Counted from the first letter of the stretch, positions 7,920 through 16,173 are shown. The stretch: 64,000 nucleotides of DNA from Leptolyngbya sp. PCC 7375 (GCF_000316115.1 NZ_JH993797.1:6421961-6485960), one strand, 5' to 3'. The notes: a model not told the origin generated them from the letters alone. A program made the numbers and translations.

Positions 7920-8999
7920 TTATGCGATGGTGATGTCATTGTCTAGATAGACATCTTGAATTAAGTGAAACAGTTTGATTCCTTCTTTGAAATCTCTCTG
8001 AAATGTCTTACGCCCAGAAATGAGTCCGCAACCACCGGCTCGTTTATTAATGACTGCAGTCCGCACGGCCTCAGCAAAGTCATTTTCTCCTGATGCACCG
8101 CCTGAGTTAATTAACCCAGCACGACCGGCATAGCAGTTGAGTACTTGGTAGCGAGTTAAGTCGATGGGGTGCTCCGTAGTCAGTTCTGAATAGACTAAAT
8201 CGTGGGTTTTGCCATATTTTTCGCCGGTTGCCTGGGTAACTGCTTTGTAGCCACCGTTGTTGAGCGGTAGCTTCTGCTTGATAATGTCGGCTTCAATGGT
8301 GACGCCCAGGTGGTTTGCCTGCCCAGTCAGGTCAGCGGAGAGGTGATAGTCCTGATCTTGCTTAAAAACGCTGCTACGCAGGTAGCACCATAAGATTGTT
8401 GCTAAACCTAGCTCATGGGCGCGGGCAAAGGCCTTGCTAACGTCTTGAATCTGTCTTGCCGCCCCAGGTGAGCCAAAATAGATGGTTGCGCCAACGGCAA
8501 CGGCTCCCAGATTCCAGGCTTGTTCCACAGAGGCAAACATCAGCTGGTCAAACTGGTTAGGGTAGGTGAGTAGTTCGTTGTGGTTCAGCTTGACGATAAA
8601 GGGAATCTTGTGGGCATATTTGCGGGACGTCATGCCCAGGACACCCAGGGTAGTGGCAACGGCGTTGCAGCTGCCTGCGATCGCAAGCTCAATAATATTT
8701 TGTGGGTCAAAATAAATGGGATTGGGGGCAAACGAGGCCGCTCCTGAATGCTCGATGCCTTGATCTACAGGCAAAATTGACAGGTAGCCTGTATTCGCAA
8801 GGCGTCCAGTACTATATAGCTGCTGTAAGCTCCGCAATACCTGTGGATTGCGGTCGGTCTGGGTAAAAATGCGATCTACCCAATCAGCTCCAGGCAGATG
8901 TAGTTGACTTTTGGGAACTTTAGCTGTGTAGCCCAGCAGATCATCAGCTTCTGGACCCAGCCACTCAGCAATGGACGGGGATGACGAGGTTACAACCAT
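7920..8999 (-). CDS. fbaB: Class I fructose-bisphosphate aldolase, FbaB (DhnA) type
   Basis: This enzyme cleaves or forms fructose 1,6-bisphosphate from dihydroxyacetone phosphate and glyceraldehyde 3-phosphate in glycolysis and the Calvin cycle. The 359-residue protein follows Escherichia coli FbaB closely along its length, including LSILPVDQGIEHSGAASFAP (about residues 76-95), IPFIVKLNHNE, AVAVGATIYFGS, DLTGQANHLG, NCYAGRAGLINSGG and the C-terminal VYLDNDITIA. It is the Schiff-base-forming DhnA family rather than the metal-dependent class II enzyme usual in cyanobacteria. It is transcribed alone, with 578 bases of mostly relic DNA before the next gene. The start ATG at 8999 matches the family start. 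Confidence 0.93.
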   Translation of the reverse strand: MVVTSSSPSIAEWLGPEADDLLGYTAKVPKSQLHLPGADWVDRIFTQTDRNPQVLRSLQQLYSTGRLANTGYLSILPVDQGIEHSGAASFAPNPIYFDPQNIIELAIAGSCNAVATTLGVLGMTSRKYAHKIPFIVKLNHNELLTYPNQFDQLMFASVEQAWNLGAVAVGATIYFGSPGAARQIQDVSKAFARAHELGLATILWCYLRSSVFKQDQDYHLSADLTGQANHLGVTIEADIIKQKLPLNNGGYKAVTQATGEKYGKTHDLVYSELTTEHPIDLTRYQVLNCYAGRAGLINSGGASGENDFAEAVRTAVINKRAGGCGLISGRKTFQRDFKEGIKLFHLIQDVYLDNDITIA

Positions 9000-9191
9000 G
9001 GTTATTTCACCGCGTACGATACCAAATCAGTTATTTCCCACGTTAACGTGACCCTCTAGATTTGAGATATAGCCCAGATTAGAATTGTCTTAAAGGTTGT
9101 TTACTATTGTGCTGAGATGGCTATTGATTAAAAAGTTACATTTGAAAATATCTAGGTGACAATTTATCAGGCTGCATCGGTACCCGATTAA

Positions 9192-9407
9192 GAGTGCTCT
9201 AACGAGGTAGATAAATGTATCGTATGTGATTGGACCGGACCTAGTTTGCTTTGGGCTGGAGATTTAGATCGCGATGGCAAGCTTGATTTTTTGTTAGATA
9301 CTTCTCGCCATTATAACGTTTCTGACCCTACACTATTTCTCTCCTCATTAGCACGAGAAGGAGAAATTGCTCGTCCAGTTGCGAGGAGGCATTCGGTCGG
9401 AGGTTAA
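9192..9407 (+). pseudogene. Relic: C-terminal piece of an FG-GAP/VCBS-like repeat protein
   Basis: One frame is open from just after a stop at 9189-9191 to a TAA at 9405-9407, without a plausible start. Its translation contains DWTGPSLLWAGDLDRDGKLD followed by FLLDTSRHYNVSDPTLFLSS. The GDLDRDGKLD segment is the calcium-loop pattern of FG-GAP/VCBS repeat proteins, and the following DTS..YNVS.PTLFLSS reads like a conserved C-terminal tail. Nothing resembling the rest of such a protein lies upstream. It is best explained as the 3' end of a deleted gene; the family call is from motif recognition only. Confidence 0.55.
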
Positions 9408-9429
9408 TTGACAAATTAAAGTAAATGTT

Positions 9430-9461
9430 GAAGAGACGTTCCATGGAACGCCTGTACAGTC
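9430..9461. repeat. Dispersed palindrome GAGACGTTCCATGGAACGCC, copy 1
   Basis: AGAGACGTTCCATGGAACGC followed by CTGTACAG is centred on CCATGG. A closely related copy lies at 49651-49686. This is an interspersed palindromic repeat, not a gene. Confidence 0.75.
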
Positions 9462-9577
9462 AAAAAATGGAAATTAATTGATTTTGCTGCCTAAGAAAGT
9501 AGAGGCTCATTTTGGATAATTGGTGAGGCAAGGATGATTGGCTTAAAATTGGAGGACTGTTAATAGATAGGCACTTT

Positions 9578-10612
9578 ATGAGCGATGAGCTGTACAAACT
9601 TGCCTATCTCACTCAATACCCTAAAATCAACCAGATTCTTCAGGGTGTGATCGGTGTATTTGAAAAAGTTTTTTTAGGGCGGATTCGAGGCTATTACTTG
9701 CAGGGCAGCTTCGGGAACCGGAGCACAGTCATTAACAGCGACCTCGATATGTATGTCATCTTCAAAGAGAACTTTAGCAGTTCGGATGAAGCCATGACAG
9801 CGTTGAGCGTAAGTCGCTCCTGTGCTCAAATTAGCCCATTACTTTTGGAAATCAAACCCGGAGCTGAGCTTGATCTTTATCGGGCTGAACATGCAGGAAT
9901 TGCCTTAAATTTCAAATATTCAACCCAGTTCCTTTACGGTGAGGATATTCGTGCTCAAATCCCTACTTTTACTTCCGATGCCTGGGTATGGTGGGCGATG
10001 AAAGCGCCTCAGGCATCTTTGAGAGTCACACGGTCGGCCAAGGTTTTGATTTTTCCTTTGCAACAACCAGACACTCAAGCAGAGTTTTATGGTTACGAGC
10101 GCCAATCAATTCCCAGTGCCGACGGCGTTGACTGTCAAAGTAGTAAATGGTTAGTTGCGACTGTAGGATGGATTGCCACTGCACTTGTGGCCCACCGAAC
10201 AAAGCAGTATGTCGGCAGCAAGGGAGAAGCAGTTCAGTTATATAAAACACAAATCAATGATCAGTGGACAACCATGGTTGAGCAGGTATATGAACAGTGT
10301 CGAAATCGTTGGCATTATCTCATCCCTGAAGGAGAAGCAGACCGGCAGATATTGCAATCGCTGTGTTGGCATGCCCTTGATTTCAGTAACCATTACTTAA
10401 CTATCTATCGCAATTTTGTGCTGCATAAGTTAAGTGAAGGAACGTCTCAGCAACAGCTTTTTGCTACTGAGAATCTTGCTCAAGTGATTTATCCAGACGA
10501 TCAAGAAATTGCCAATGCCTTAGAGGAATTACAACAATCGAACCACGAAAAACTTAGAAAAGCAGCTTATAAAACTGAAGATACAATCAAGCAGATTTTA
10601 GATGTAAAGTAG
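9578..10612 (+). CDS. Nucleotidyltransferase-fold protein, substrate unknown
   Basis: The 344-residue protein carries the pol-beta-type nucleotidyltransferase signature near its N terminus: LQGSFGNRSTVINSDLDMYV (residues 41-60), with the GS dyad at 43-44 and the metal-binding Asp55/Asp57. A third acidic residue in ELDLYR (LEIKPGAELDLY) is consistent with the fold. The long C-terminal helical half has no recognised motif. Enzymes of this fold adenylylate drugs, RNA or proteins, and some are toxins; nothing here decides between these. The gene stands alone between two decayed fragments in an accessory islet, so it may have been acquired. A GGAGG lies 22 bases before the ATG, rather far for a ribosome binding site. 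Confidence 0.65.
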   Translation: MSDELYKLAYLTQYPKINQILQGVIGVFEKVFLGRIRGYYLQGSFGNRSTVINSDLDMYVIFKENFSSSDEAMTALSVSRSCAQISPLLLEIKPGAELDLYRAEHAGIALNFKYSTQFLYGEDIRAQIPTFTSDAWVWWAMKAPQASLRVTRSAKVLIFPLQQPDTQAEFYGYERQSIPSADGVDCQSSKWLVATVGWIATALVAHRTKQYVGSKGEAVQLYKTQINDQWTTMVEQVYEQCRNRWHYLIPEGEADRQILQSLCWHALDFSNHYLTIYRNFVLHKLSEGTSQQQLFATENLAQVIYPDDQEIANALEELQQSNHEKLRKAAYKTEDTIKQILDVK

Positions 10613-10929
10613 TGAGTTCATTTGAACCTTTTAAGTATTAGTTGTGAACTTAACGTGTGTTGGACATCTCCGTAACGCGCTCATAGGGTAATAGATAGAG
10701 GGCCATTTAATTAAATTGTCAATGGTTTTATCTTTGACCATTGCTTGTGCAATAGTAGTTTCCCCTCTTCTTAGCAAAACATGCTCAATCGCTACAGCAG
10801 GTGATGATGGTGTCGTTAGGATCTGGGCTACTGATGACTGATATCAAGCGTCAAGTAATAGCGTTGTTAACTGTGTGTGCATAAGGTTGTTATGCTGCTT
10901 TTCTGGATACGAAAATATTGCGATAAGCT
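10613..10929. other. 317-base spacer holding a short coding relic
   Basis: Apart from the WD40-like remnant listed separately (10722-10841), no gene, terminator or RNA is recognised here. A small inverted pair AGTTCATTTGAAC lies just after the nucleotidyltransferase stop (about 10616-10628). Confidence 0.5.
10722..10841 (+). pseudogene. Possible relic: end of a WD40-repeat protein
   Basis: A short frame ending in TGA at 10839-10841 translates at its end as SIATAGDDGVVRIWATDD. The pattern (I/L)ATAGxDGxVRIW is the last strand pair of a WD40 repeat. The preceding 20 residues are hydrophobic and do not look like WD40. It is most simply the 3' end of a deleted WD40 gene. The match is short, so confidence is low. 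Confidence 0.4.
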
Positions 10930-11346
10930 ATGAGTCCCCATGAAGACGCCTACCACGAAATGTGCTGTTATACGCTTGCACACAGTGATCCGTCGTTTAT
11001 CCATCAACATGTGGTTGATGCTTTTGGTGCGCAAAATGCCCCAGAGCATGATCGGTCCATCGGATTTACGTTTGCTCTGATTGGCTTATATTTGTATGTC
11101 GAAAAGGGATTCACGGGTAAACAAGTTCAGCAGGCCCATGCGCAGCTTGCCCGCAACAAAATTCAATGGCCGGACTTTCAAATGCCAAAGGACCGTGGTG
11201 AAATCAATGTTATCGATGTTCTTATGGCAGCAGCAGGGGCAGAGCGTGATCAAATGATTCATAATTGGTGTGTTGCAGTCTGGAAGGCATTTTCGAGCAA
11301 CCGGGAATTGGTCAATAGTCTTTTGCAAAATTCCGATATTTTATGA
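10930..11346 (+). CDS. DUF5946-like protein
   Basis: The 138-residue soluble protein reads as a complete member of a small uncharacterised family (I recognise it as DUF5946-like). Family-type segments are YHEMCCYTLAHSDPSFIHQH, VVDAFGAQNA, FALIGLYLYVEKGFTGKQVQ and a C-terminal WCVAVWKAF. No catalytic site is known to me for the family. It precedes a small hypothetical gene and a GNAT gene on the same strand. A 48-base relic of a second copy of this gene lies about 0.85 kb downstream (12184-12231), so the family has been duplicated or inserted more than once here. Confidence 0.65.
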   Translation: MSPHEDAYHEMCCYTLAHSDPSFIHQHVVDAFGAQNAPEHDRSIGFTFALIGLYLYVEKGFTGKQVQQAHAQLARNKIQWPDFQMPKDRGEINVIDVLMAAAGAERDQMIHNWCVAVWKAFSSNRELVNSLLQNSDIL

Positions 11347-11393
11347 GTGAGATACCAAGGCAATAATTGACTTGTGGAACTACCGTGCCCGTA

Positions 11394-11657
11394 ATGAGAC
11401 CTGATTTTGTGTCTGTGCTTGAGGAGCTTGACCTAATGGCAGAACGTCAATCATTTCAACCATTTGTTATTGACACTCCGTCACTTGGTATTGCGATCGC
11501 ACTCTTTACATTTGAGTTGGACCCATGGCCAACGGCCTGTATGGTCAGTATCAAAACTATTGACGGTAAAAAAGTTGATTCAGCTGTATGCATTAATGGC
11601 AAATGTTTGCCGTATAAGAGCCTGAGCATACCAAATGGAGGGCTTTTCTCACAGTGA
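11394..11657 (+). CDS. Small hypothetical protein
   Basis: I do not recognise this 87-residue product. It is soluble, with an N-terminal helical stretch (MRPDFVSVLEELDLMAERQS) and a C-terminal part with CINGKC, a closely spaced cysteine pair. The frame is also open from a TTG at 11367 and a GTG at 11385; the ATG at 11394 is preferred because it gives a natural start. Its TGA overlaps the GTG start of the downstream GNAT gene (11654-11657), which supports real translation and coupling. Confidence 0.5.
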   Translation: MRPDFVSVLEELDLMAERQSFQPFVIDTPSLGIAIALFTFELDPWPTACMVSIKTIDGKKVDSAVCINGKCLPYKSLSIPNGGLFSQ

Positions 11658-12157
11658 TAGATAAGGCTCTTACGTACCGCCCTTTGAACGTGACAGATGC
11701 ACGTGAAGTCAGTGAATTGGTGGCTCGTGGTTTCAATGAGTTCGTTGCCCCGGAATGTTCATCTGAAGGGATTCAAGAGTTTTACCGCTATATTCAGCCA
11801 AATGCCTTTCGAACACGTGTTCAAACCAATCATTTCAGCCTCATCACTTTGGTGCAAGACAAAATTGTGGGAGTGATTGAAATGCGAGACCATAATCATA
11901 TTTCCTTGCTTTTCGTCACGTCGGAATTTCAGCATCGGGGAATTGCCAAAGAACTTCTGCGCCAGGCTTTGCAGATTTGCCGAGCCAACGAGCCAAGGCT
12001 TTCAGAAATCAGCGTCAATTCTTCGTCGTATGCAGTGCCGATTTACGAGAAGTTGGGCTTTCATCGAGCCGGGGAGAGACAAGTCAGAAACGGTATTGGC
12101 TTCATTCCTATGGTGCTGAAACTAACAAATCAGCATGACGACTCACATAGTCTTTGA
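11654..12157 (+). CDS. GNAT-family N-acetyltransferase
   Basis: The 167-residue protein shows the GNAT fold. Motif A for acetyl-CoA binding is in LLFVTSEFQHRGIAKELLRQ (Q-x-x-G-I-A pyrophosphate loop, residues about 90-106), followed by SEISVNSSSYAVPIYEKLGF, the typical strand plus YExLGF helix. The start is a GTG at 11654 that overlaps the stop of the small hypothetical gene. The substrate cannot be deduced; small-molecule or protein amines are usual. Its place beside decayed fragments suggests an acquired accessory gene. Confidence 0.75.
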   Translation: MIDKALTYRPLNVTDAREVSELVARGFNEFVAPECSSEGIQEFYRYIQPNAFRTRVQTNHFSLITLVQDKIVGVIEMRDHNHISLLFVTSEFQHRGIAKELLRQALQICRANEPRLSEISVNSSSYAVPIYEKLGFHRAGERQVRNGIGFIPMVLKLTNQHDDSHSL

Positions 12158-12183
12158 AGCAAACCGCTAAAAATTTCGCGAAA

Positions 12184-12231
12184 TAACGTGGTTGATGCCT
12201 TTGTCGCACAAAATGCATCCAAGAGTGATAC
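12184..12231 (+). pseudogene. Fragment of a second DUF5946-like gene
   Basis: The stretch beginning AACGTGGTTGATGCCTTTGT translates as NVVDAFVAQNASKSDTS. It aligns with HVVDAFGAQNAPEHDRS of the intact gene at 10930-11346, and the DNA is also closely similar (GTGGTTGATGC(C/T)TTTG, GC(A/G)CAAAATGC). Only this core is present, with no start or stop in context. It is a remnant of a duplicated or deleted copy. Confidence 0.6.
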
Positions 12232-12297
12232 GTCAAAAGTCAGTCAATCGTTTCATAGACAGGAACACACCTGAGAGTCAAAAAAACTCTGATGTAT

Positions 12298-13263
12298 TTA
12301 TTCCATTAACTTCCGACTACGCCAAGCTCCCGGCGGCACACCCACATACCGCTTAAAGGCTCGATTAAAAGCCGCTTCCGATTCATACCCTACTTGCGTT
12401 GCAATTTTAGCAATGCCATCGTTAGTCGTTTGCAACTGCCGTGAGGCCAACTGTAGTCGCCATTGGGTCAAATACTGCATAGGCGGTTGTCCCAACAGCT
12501 CCGAGAAACGCTGGGCTAAAGCAGAACGCGACATACCAACTCGTTTTGCCAACTCTGGGACTGTCCAGTTACGGGCTGGCTCAGCATGAAACCATTCCAA
12601 AACCTGCCCTATCATCGGATCGTTTAATGCCGCCAATCCAGTTGCCTGTTCTTGAGATGATAAGGACTGCATGTGGCCGCGCAAAATCTCAACAAACATC
12701 AGCTCCACCAGCCGATTTAACAAACATAAACTCCCTGGTTGAGAACAGTTTGCCTCTTGGATAATGTGACGCACCCCTGTCTCTAATAACGGTATGGTCG
12801 GTTCTGCAAAAGCTCGAACATGCATAAATGCTGGCAGCGTTTTCAAAAATGGATGGGATAAGAAGTCTTCACACTGTAAAAAACCGCAAACTAAACGGGT
12901 TAAGTCTCCTCCTCCTCCATGTTTCAATAGGGGTGGAGGTTCCCACGGCGGGGCAGGCAACAATTCAGTTATCGGCGTAGGTGTACCCTCTAACTGATTG
13001 CCCAAGATGTGCGAATCTCCATGGGGAAAAATAATAATGTCGCCAGGTGAGAGATCTTGACAAATACCTTGGTTGGTTTTTACCCAGCAATGGCCTTCTG
13101 CAACAATATGGAATGGAACAATATGCTTATTCCCCAATTGGAGAGAATCAGCAAAGGCATTGCCAGGGTCCGCTGTAACTAACCAGGGAGCTGAAAACTC
13201 AGGCCGCAGGTCAAGGGAACCGAAAAAACGAACGGTGCGAAGTACCTCAGAAAGAATGTCCAT
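12298..13263 (-). CDS. AraC-family transcriptional regulator with cupin sensor domain
   Basis: The 321-residue protein has an N-terminal cupin-type ligand domain (HIVAEGHCWV, LSPGDIIIFPHGDSHIL, about residues 52-88). The C-terminal AraC double helix-turn-helix (about 215-318) contains NWTVPELAKRVGMSRSALAQ and IAKIATQVGYESEAAFNRAF ending in the GVPPGAWR signature. It is divergent from the acyl-CoA-dehydrogenase-like gene, with 171 bases between the two starts, so that gene and the following GNAT are the natural candidates for its target. The inducer is unknown. Confidence 0.88.
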   Translation of the reverse strand: MDILSEVLRTVRFFGSLDLRPEFSAPWLVTADPGNAFADSLQLGNKHIVPFHIVAEGHCWVKTNQGICQDLSPGDIIIFPHGDSHILGNQLEGTPTPITELLPAPPWEPPPLLKHGGGGDLTRLVCGFLQCEDFLSHPFLKTLPAFMHVRAFAEPTIPLLETGVRHIIQEANCSQPGSLCLLNRLVELMFVEILRGHMQSLSSQEQATGLAALNDPMIGQVLEWFHAEPARNWTVPELAKRVGMSRSALAQRFSELLGQPPMQYLTQWRLQLASRQLQTTNDGIAKIATQVGYESEAAFNRAFKRYVGVPPGAWRSRKLME

Positions 13264-13434
13264 AAGCGTGTTTCAGCATGGCCCTGGCGTTTTGAACAAA
13301 AGGTTTGGAGTTTTAGTCATTGCATATTTTGGCTAATTGGTCAAGTATAGCCTTATACACTTCTGGAATGGCTTGGGTCAATGTTGTAGCTGTTAGGCCC
13401 AGGCATTAACCGCATCTGTAAGGAGCAATTTTCT

Positions 13435-14580
13435 ATGCTTGAACTTATGACACCTGCTGTATCTCAGCAGCAAGATTGGTCAGCTTTGGCCCAATCTTTA
13501 GGGAAACAGTTTAAGCCTGTTGACCAGGCTGCTGATGCTTCCGACGCCTTCGTCGCCGAGAATTTTGTAACACTACGGGAATCTGGGCTCTCCGCCATGG
13601 GGGTTCCTAAGGAGTTTGGTGGTGGTGGTGCTAGCTATACCGAAGTATGTGAAGTATTACAAATTTTAGGCCGCTATTGTAGCTCAACAGCCTTAGCCTT
13701 TGCGATGCATACCCATCAGGTGATGATACCCACCTGGAAATGGCAGCATAAGCAAGCACCTGTAGAGAGCTTGCTTAGACGAGTTACTCAAGAGCAACTC
13801 ATTCTCCTGAGCAGCGGTGGCGGTGACTGGCTAAATGGCTCTGGTATTGCCAATTGTAGTATGGGCGGTTTTGTGATCAATGCCCGTAAGGGCTTTGTGA
13901 GTGGTGCCCCAGCTGGGGATGTCCTTATGACCAGTGCTGTCTATGATGATCCGACCGATGGTCCAACGGTGCTACATTTTGCTGTGCCTATGCAGGGCAA
14001 TGGTGTCTCGATTGAACCTGTTTGGCAGGCCATGGGTATGCGCGGTACGGGCTCTCACAATGTTGTTTTATCGGATGTATTTATTCCAGAGCAGTCGATT
14101 GCTCTGCGTCGTCCCGCTGGGAAATGGCATCCAGCCTTCCATCTTGTTAGCATGATTGCTCTACCGCTGATTTATTCGGTGTATGTAGGTGTGGCGGAAG
14201 CAGCCAGAGATTTGGCGGTTCAACAGGCTAGCAAAAATTGTGATGATGAACAGATGTGCTATCTAGTCGGTGGTTTGGACAATGAACTTACCGCTGCCAG
14301 AATAGCCCTACAGCACATAGTGTCTACGGCTGTTGCCAGCCAGCCTGGTTTTGATGTTACTAACCAAGTCCTTACCGGGCGTACGTTGATTGCTAAAGCT
14401 GTCCTCAATGTAGTGGATATGGCAATGGAAGTTGCCGGAGGTCGTGCTTTCCATCGACCGTTTGGACTAGAGAAACTCTTCCGCGATGCCCAAGGTGTGC
14501 GTTATCATCCCATGCGAGAAAAAGACCAGCGAAAGCTATCAGGGCAGCTGGCCATGGGCTGTGATCGGAGCTTGTTGTAA
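13435..14580 (+). CDS. Acyl-CoA dehydrogenase-fold flavoprotein, probably non-canonical
   Basis: The 381-residue protein has the acyl-CoA dehydrogenase architecture: an N-terminal helical domain with MGVPKEFGGGGASYTEVCEV, a middle beta domain (AMGMRGTGSHNVVLSDVFIP) and a C-terminal helical domain ending GLEKLFRDAQGVRYHPM. In classical short- and medium-chain dehydrogenases the base glutamate sits in a Y-E-G-T motif after the RDA segment. Here the equivalent is Y-H-P-M, so that glutamate is absent. It may use another base or be a flavin monooxygenase or related enzyme of the same fold. AAGGAGC stands 8 bases before the ATG. A GNAT gene follows after 15 bases and an AraC regulator is divergent. 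Confidence 0.8.
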   Translation: MLELMTPAVSQQQDWSALAQSLGKQFKPVDQAADASDAFVAENFVTLRESGLSAMGVPKEFGGGGASYTEVCEVLQILGRYCSSTALAFAMHTHQVMIPTWKWQHKQAPVESLLRRVTQEQLILLSSGGGDWLNGSGIANCSMGGFVINARKGFVSGAPAGDVLMTSAVYDDPTDGPTVLHFAVPMQGNGVSIEPVWQAMGMRGTGSHNVVLSDVFIPEQSIALRRPAGKWHPAFHLVSMIALPLIYSVYVGVAEAARDLAVQQASKNCDDEQMCYLVGGLDNELTAARIALQHIVSTAVASQPGFDVTNQVLTGRTLIAKAVLNVVDMAMEVAGGRAFHRPFGLEKLFRDAQGVRYHPMREKDQRKLSGQLAMGCDRSLL

Positions 14581-14595
14581 TTAGGAAAACCAAAA

Positions 14596-15177
14596 ATGAT
14601 ATTAACCCAGACTGAATTTCGACCGGCAAAGAAGTCGGATTGTGGTGCGATCGCATCCCTCTATAGCATTTCTTCTGACGGTGTTGCTGACTATATTTGG
14701 GCAAAACTAGCCCAGCCAGGCGAAACCCTGCTGAAAGTAGGTCAGCGCCGTTATGAGCGAGAAAATACTCTTTTTAGTTATCAAAACTGTACTCTGGCGT
14801 TTCAAGGTGACACCATTGTGGGCATGTTAGTCGCATTCCCCATGACCGTTGATGAAGATGCTGAGCCAGAAGACGATCCTGTATTAGTGCCCTACAACAA
14901 ACTAGAAGAAGATAATAGCTACTACATTTGTGGTGTTGCACTGTTTCCTGACTATCGCAATCAGGGTATTGGCACCCAGCTGATGCAGCTGGCAGAAAAC
15001 CACGCTGTTGCCAAAGGGTTTACTCAGTTAAGCCTGATTGTGTTCGAACAGAATGTGGATGCTAAGCGTCTTTACGCTCGCTTAGGTTATCAGGAAATCG
15101 ACCGCGAGACGGTTGTGCCTCATCCCCTGATTCACTATGTCGGTGATGCTATTTTGATGGTGAAAACTGTCGGGTAA
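14596..15177 (+). CDS. GNAT-family N-acetyltransferase
   Basis: The 193-residue protein has the GNAT core: a beta4 strand SYYICGVALFPDYRNQGIGT (residues about 112-131) containing the R-N-Q-G-I-G acetyl-CoA loop, followed by QLMQLAENHAVAKGFTQLSL and the NVDAKRLYARLGY strand-helix. The 15-base distance to the acyl-CoA-dehydrogenase-fold gene and shared strand suggest one operon, so both may act on the same amine or acyl-thioester substrate; that is inference. The product ends in a normal TAA and looks intact. Confidence 0.8.
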   Translation: MILTQTEFRPAKKSDCGAIASLYSISSDGVADYIWAKLAQPGETLLKVGQRRYERENTLFSYQNCTLAFQGDTIVGMLVAFPMTVDEDAEPEDDPVLVPYNKLEEDNSYYICGVALFPDYRNQGIGTQLMQLAENHAVAKGFTQLSLIVFEQNVDAKRLYARLGYQEIDRETVVPHPLIHYVGDAILMVKTVG

Positions 15178-15209
15178 TATGCGGTTTCATTGGCAGATGC
15201 CATCAAGGT

Positions 15210-16091
15210 CTAACGACTACCTTTAGGATCTAGCGCATCTCGCAGCCCATCACCTAACAGGTTAAAGGCCAAAACAGTCAGGGTAATAAACAACCCCGGA
15301 AAAACAATGGTCCAGGGGGCTGAGAGGGAATAGCCACCCTTGAACGCATCGGATAACATTGTGCCCAGTTCTGGTGTAGGGGGCTGAGCGCCTAAGCCTA
15401 AGAATCCTAAACCGGCAGCTTCTAACGTAGAGGTGCCAATGGCCAATGTTGCCTGTACTACAAGGGGGGCTAAGCTGGCAGGCAATATATGCAAGAAAAC
15501 AATTCGGGGTGACTTAGCGCCAAATGCCCGAACAGTTTGGATAAATTCTTGTTCCCGTAGCGAAAGCACCATGCTACGGGTCAGGCGTATAAACTTGGGT
15601 ACCTGAACAACGCCAACGGCAAACATGACGCTGAGCACACTAGGGCCAGTGACGGTGACGACTGCGATCGCAAGCAAAATTGACGGAAACGCTAGCAATA
15701 CATCCGTGATCCAGCCAATCACCGTTTCGACCCACCCCCGAAAGTAACCGGCTGATAACCCCAGCGTCACCCCGATCAATAAACCAATCAGAACCGAGAT
15801 GAGGCCAATCACCAGCGATGTCCTGAGACCGTACCAGACTAAGGTGAGAATGTCCCGCCCCAGACCATCCGCTCCAAACCAATGCTCTAAGCTAGGCCCC
15901 TGTAACCGAATGGCATAGTTGCGATCGGAGGCCGGATCGTAGGGATTGAGCACCGGAGCTAATAGGGCAGCCAGCACAATAAAAATTGTGATGCCTAGAC
16001 CAATGAGTCCAGAGGTTGATTCCAAGAATCGCTGCACGGCAAGATTTTTGAGGAATTTGGGAATGCGTCTAGTGGCGGTAACAGGCGTCAT
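15210..16091 (-). CDS. Dipeptide/oligopeptide-type ABC permease, DppC-like
   Basis: The 293-residue inner-membrane permease has an N-terminal membrane helix (GLGITIFIVLAALLAPVL) followed by the OppC-type soluble loop ending HWFGADGLGRDIL, a signature of this subfamily. About five more helices follow, with the ATPase-coupling EAA loop in EQEFIQTVRAFGAKSPRIVF. The C terminus reads LAFNLLGDGLRDALDPK, the usual DppC ending. It is the last gene of the minus-strand binding protein-permease-permease set. The substrate could be peptides, nickel, glutathione or similar solutes. Confidence 0.88.
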   Translation of the reverse strand: MTPVTATRRIPKFLKNLAVQRFLESTSGLIGLGITIFIVLAALLAPVLNPYDPASDRNYAIRLQGPSLEHWFGADGLGRDILTLVWYGLRTSLVIGLISVLIGLLIGVTLGLSAGYFRGWVETVIGWITDVLLAFPSILLAIAVVTVTGPSVLSVMFAVGVVQVPKFIRLTRSMVLSLREQEFIQTVRAFGAKSPRIVFLHILPASLAPLVVQATLAIGTSTLEAAGLGFLGLGAQPPTPELGTMLSDAFKGGYSLSAPWTIVFPGLFITLTVLAFNLLGDGLRDALDPKGSR

Positions 16092-16137
16092 GATGGTGGG
16101 ATAAAACAGGGGGTTGGTACAAAAAAACTGATGGAAA

Positions 16138-16173
16138 TGCCTCCGTAGGAGCGCCCTACGGTGCGCCCCTACT
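16138..16173. repeat. Short GC-rich palindromic repeat between dppC and dppB
   Basis: TCCGTAGGAGCGCCCTACGG is followed by TGCGCCCCTACTTG. The same GTAGGGGCGC / GCGCCCCTAC module occurs at 21585-21628. It is a small dispersed intergenic repeat lying within the importer operon, just beyond the dppB stop. Confidence 0.65.

Noticed and set aside
10026..10250. Antisense frame within the nucleotidyltransferase gene and other shadow frames
   Set aside because: They overlap recognised genes, lack family motifs and have no independent support.
10648..10665. ACTTAACGTGTGTTGGAC, which fits RYYYAAC-N4-GTTRRRY as in half of an integron attC site
   Set aside because: No matching left half (GTCCAAC-like) or folded attC structure was found within about 150 bases, and no integrase is in the window. 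The short degenerate match can arise by chance.
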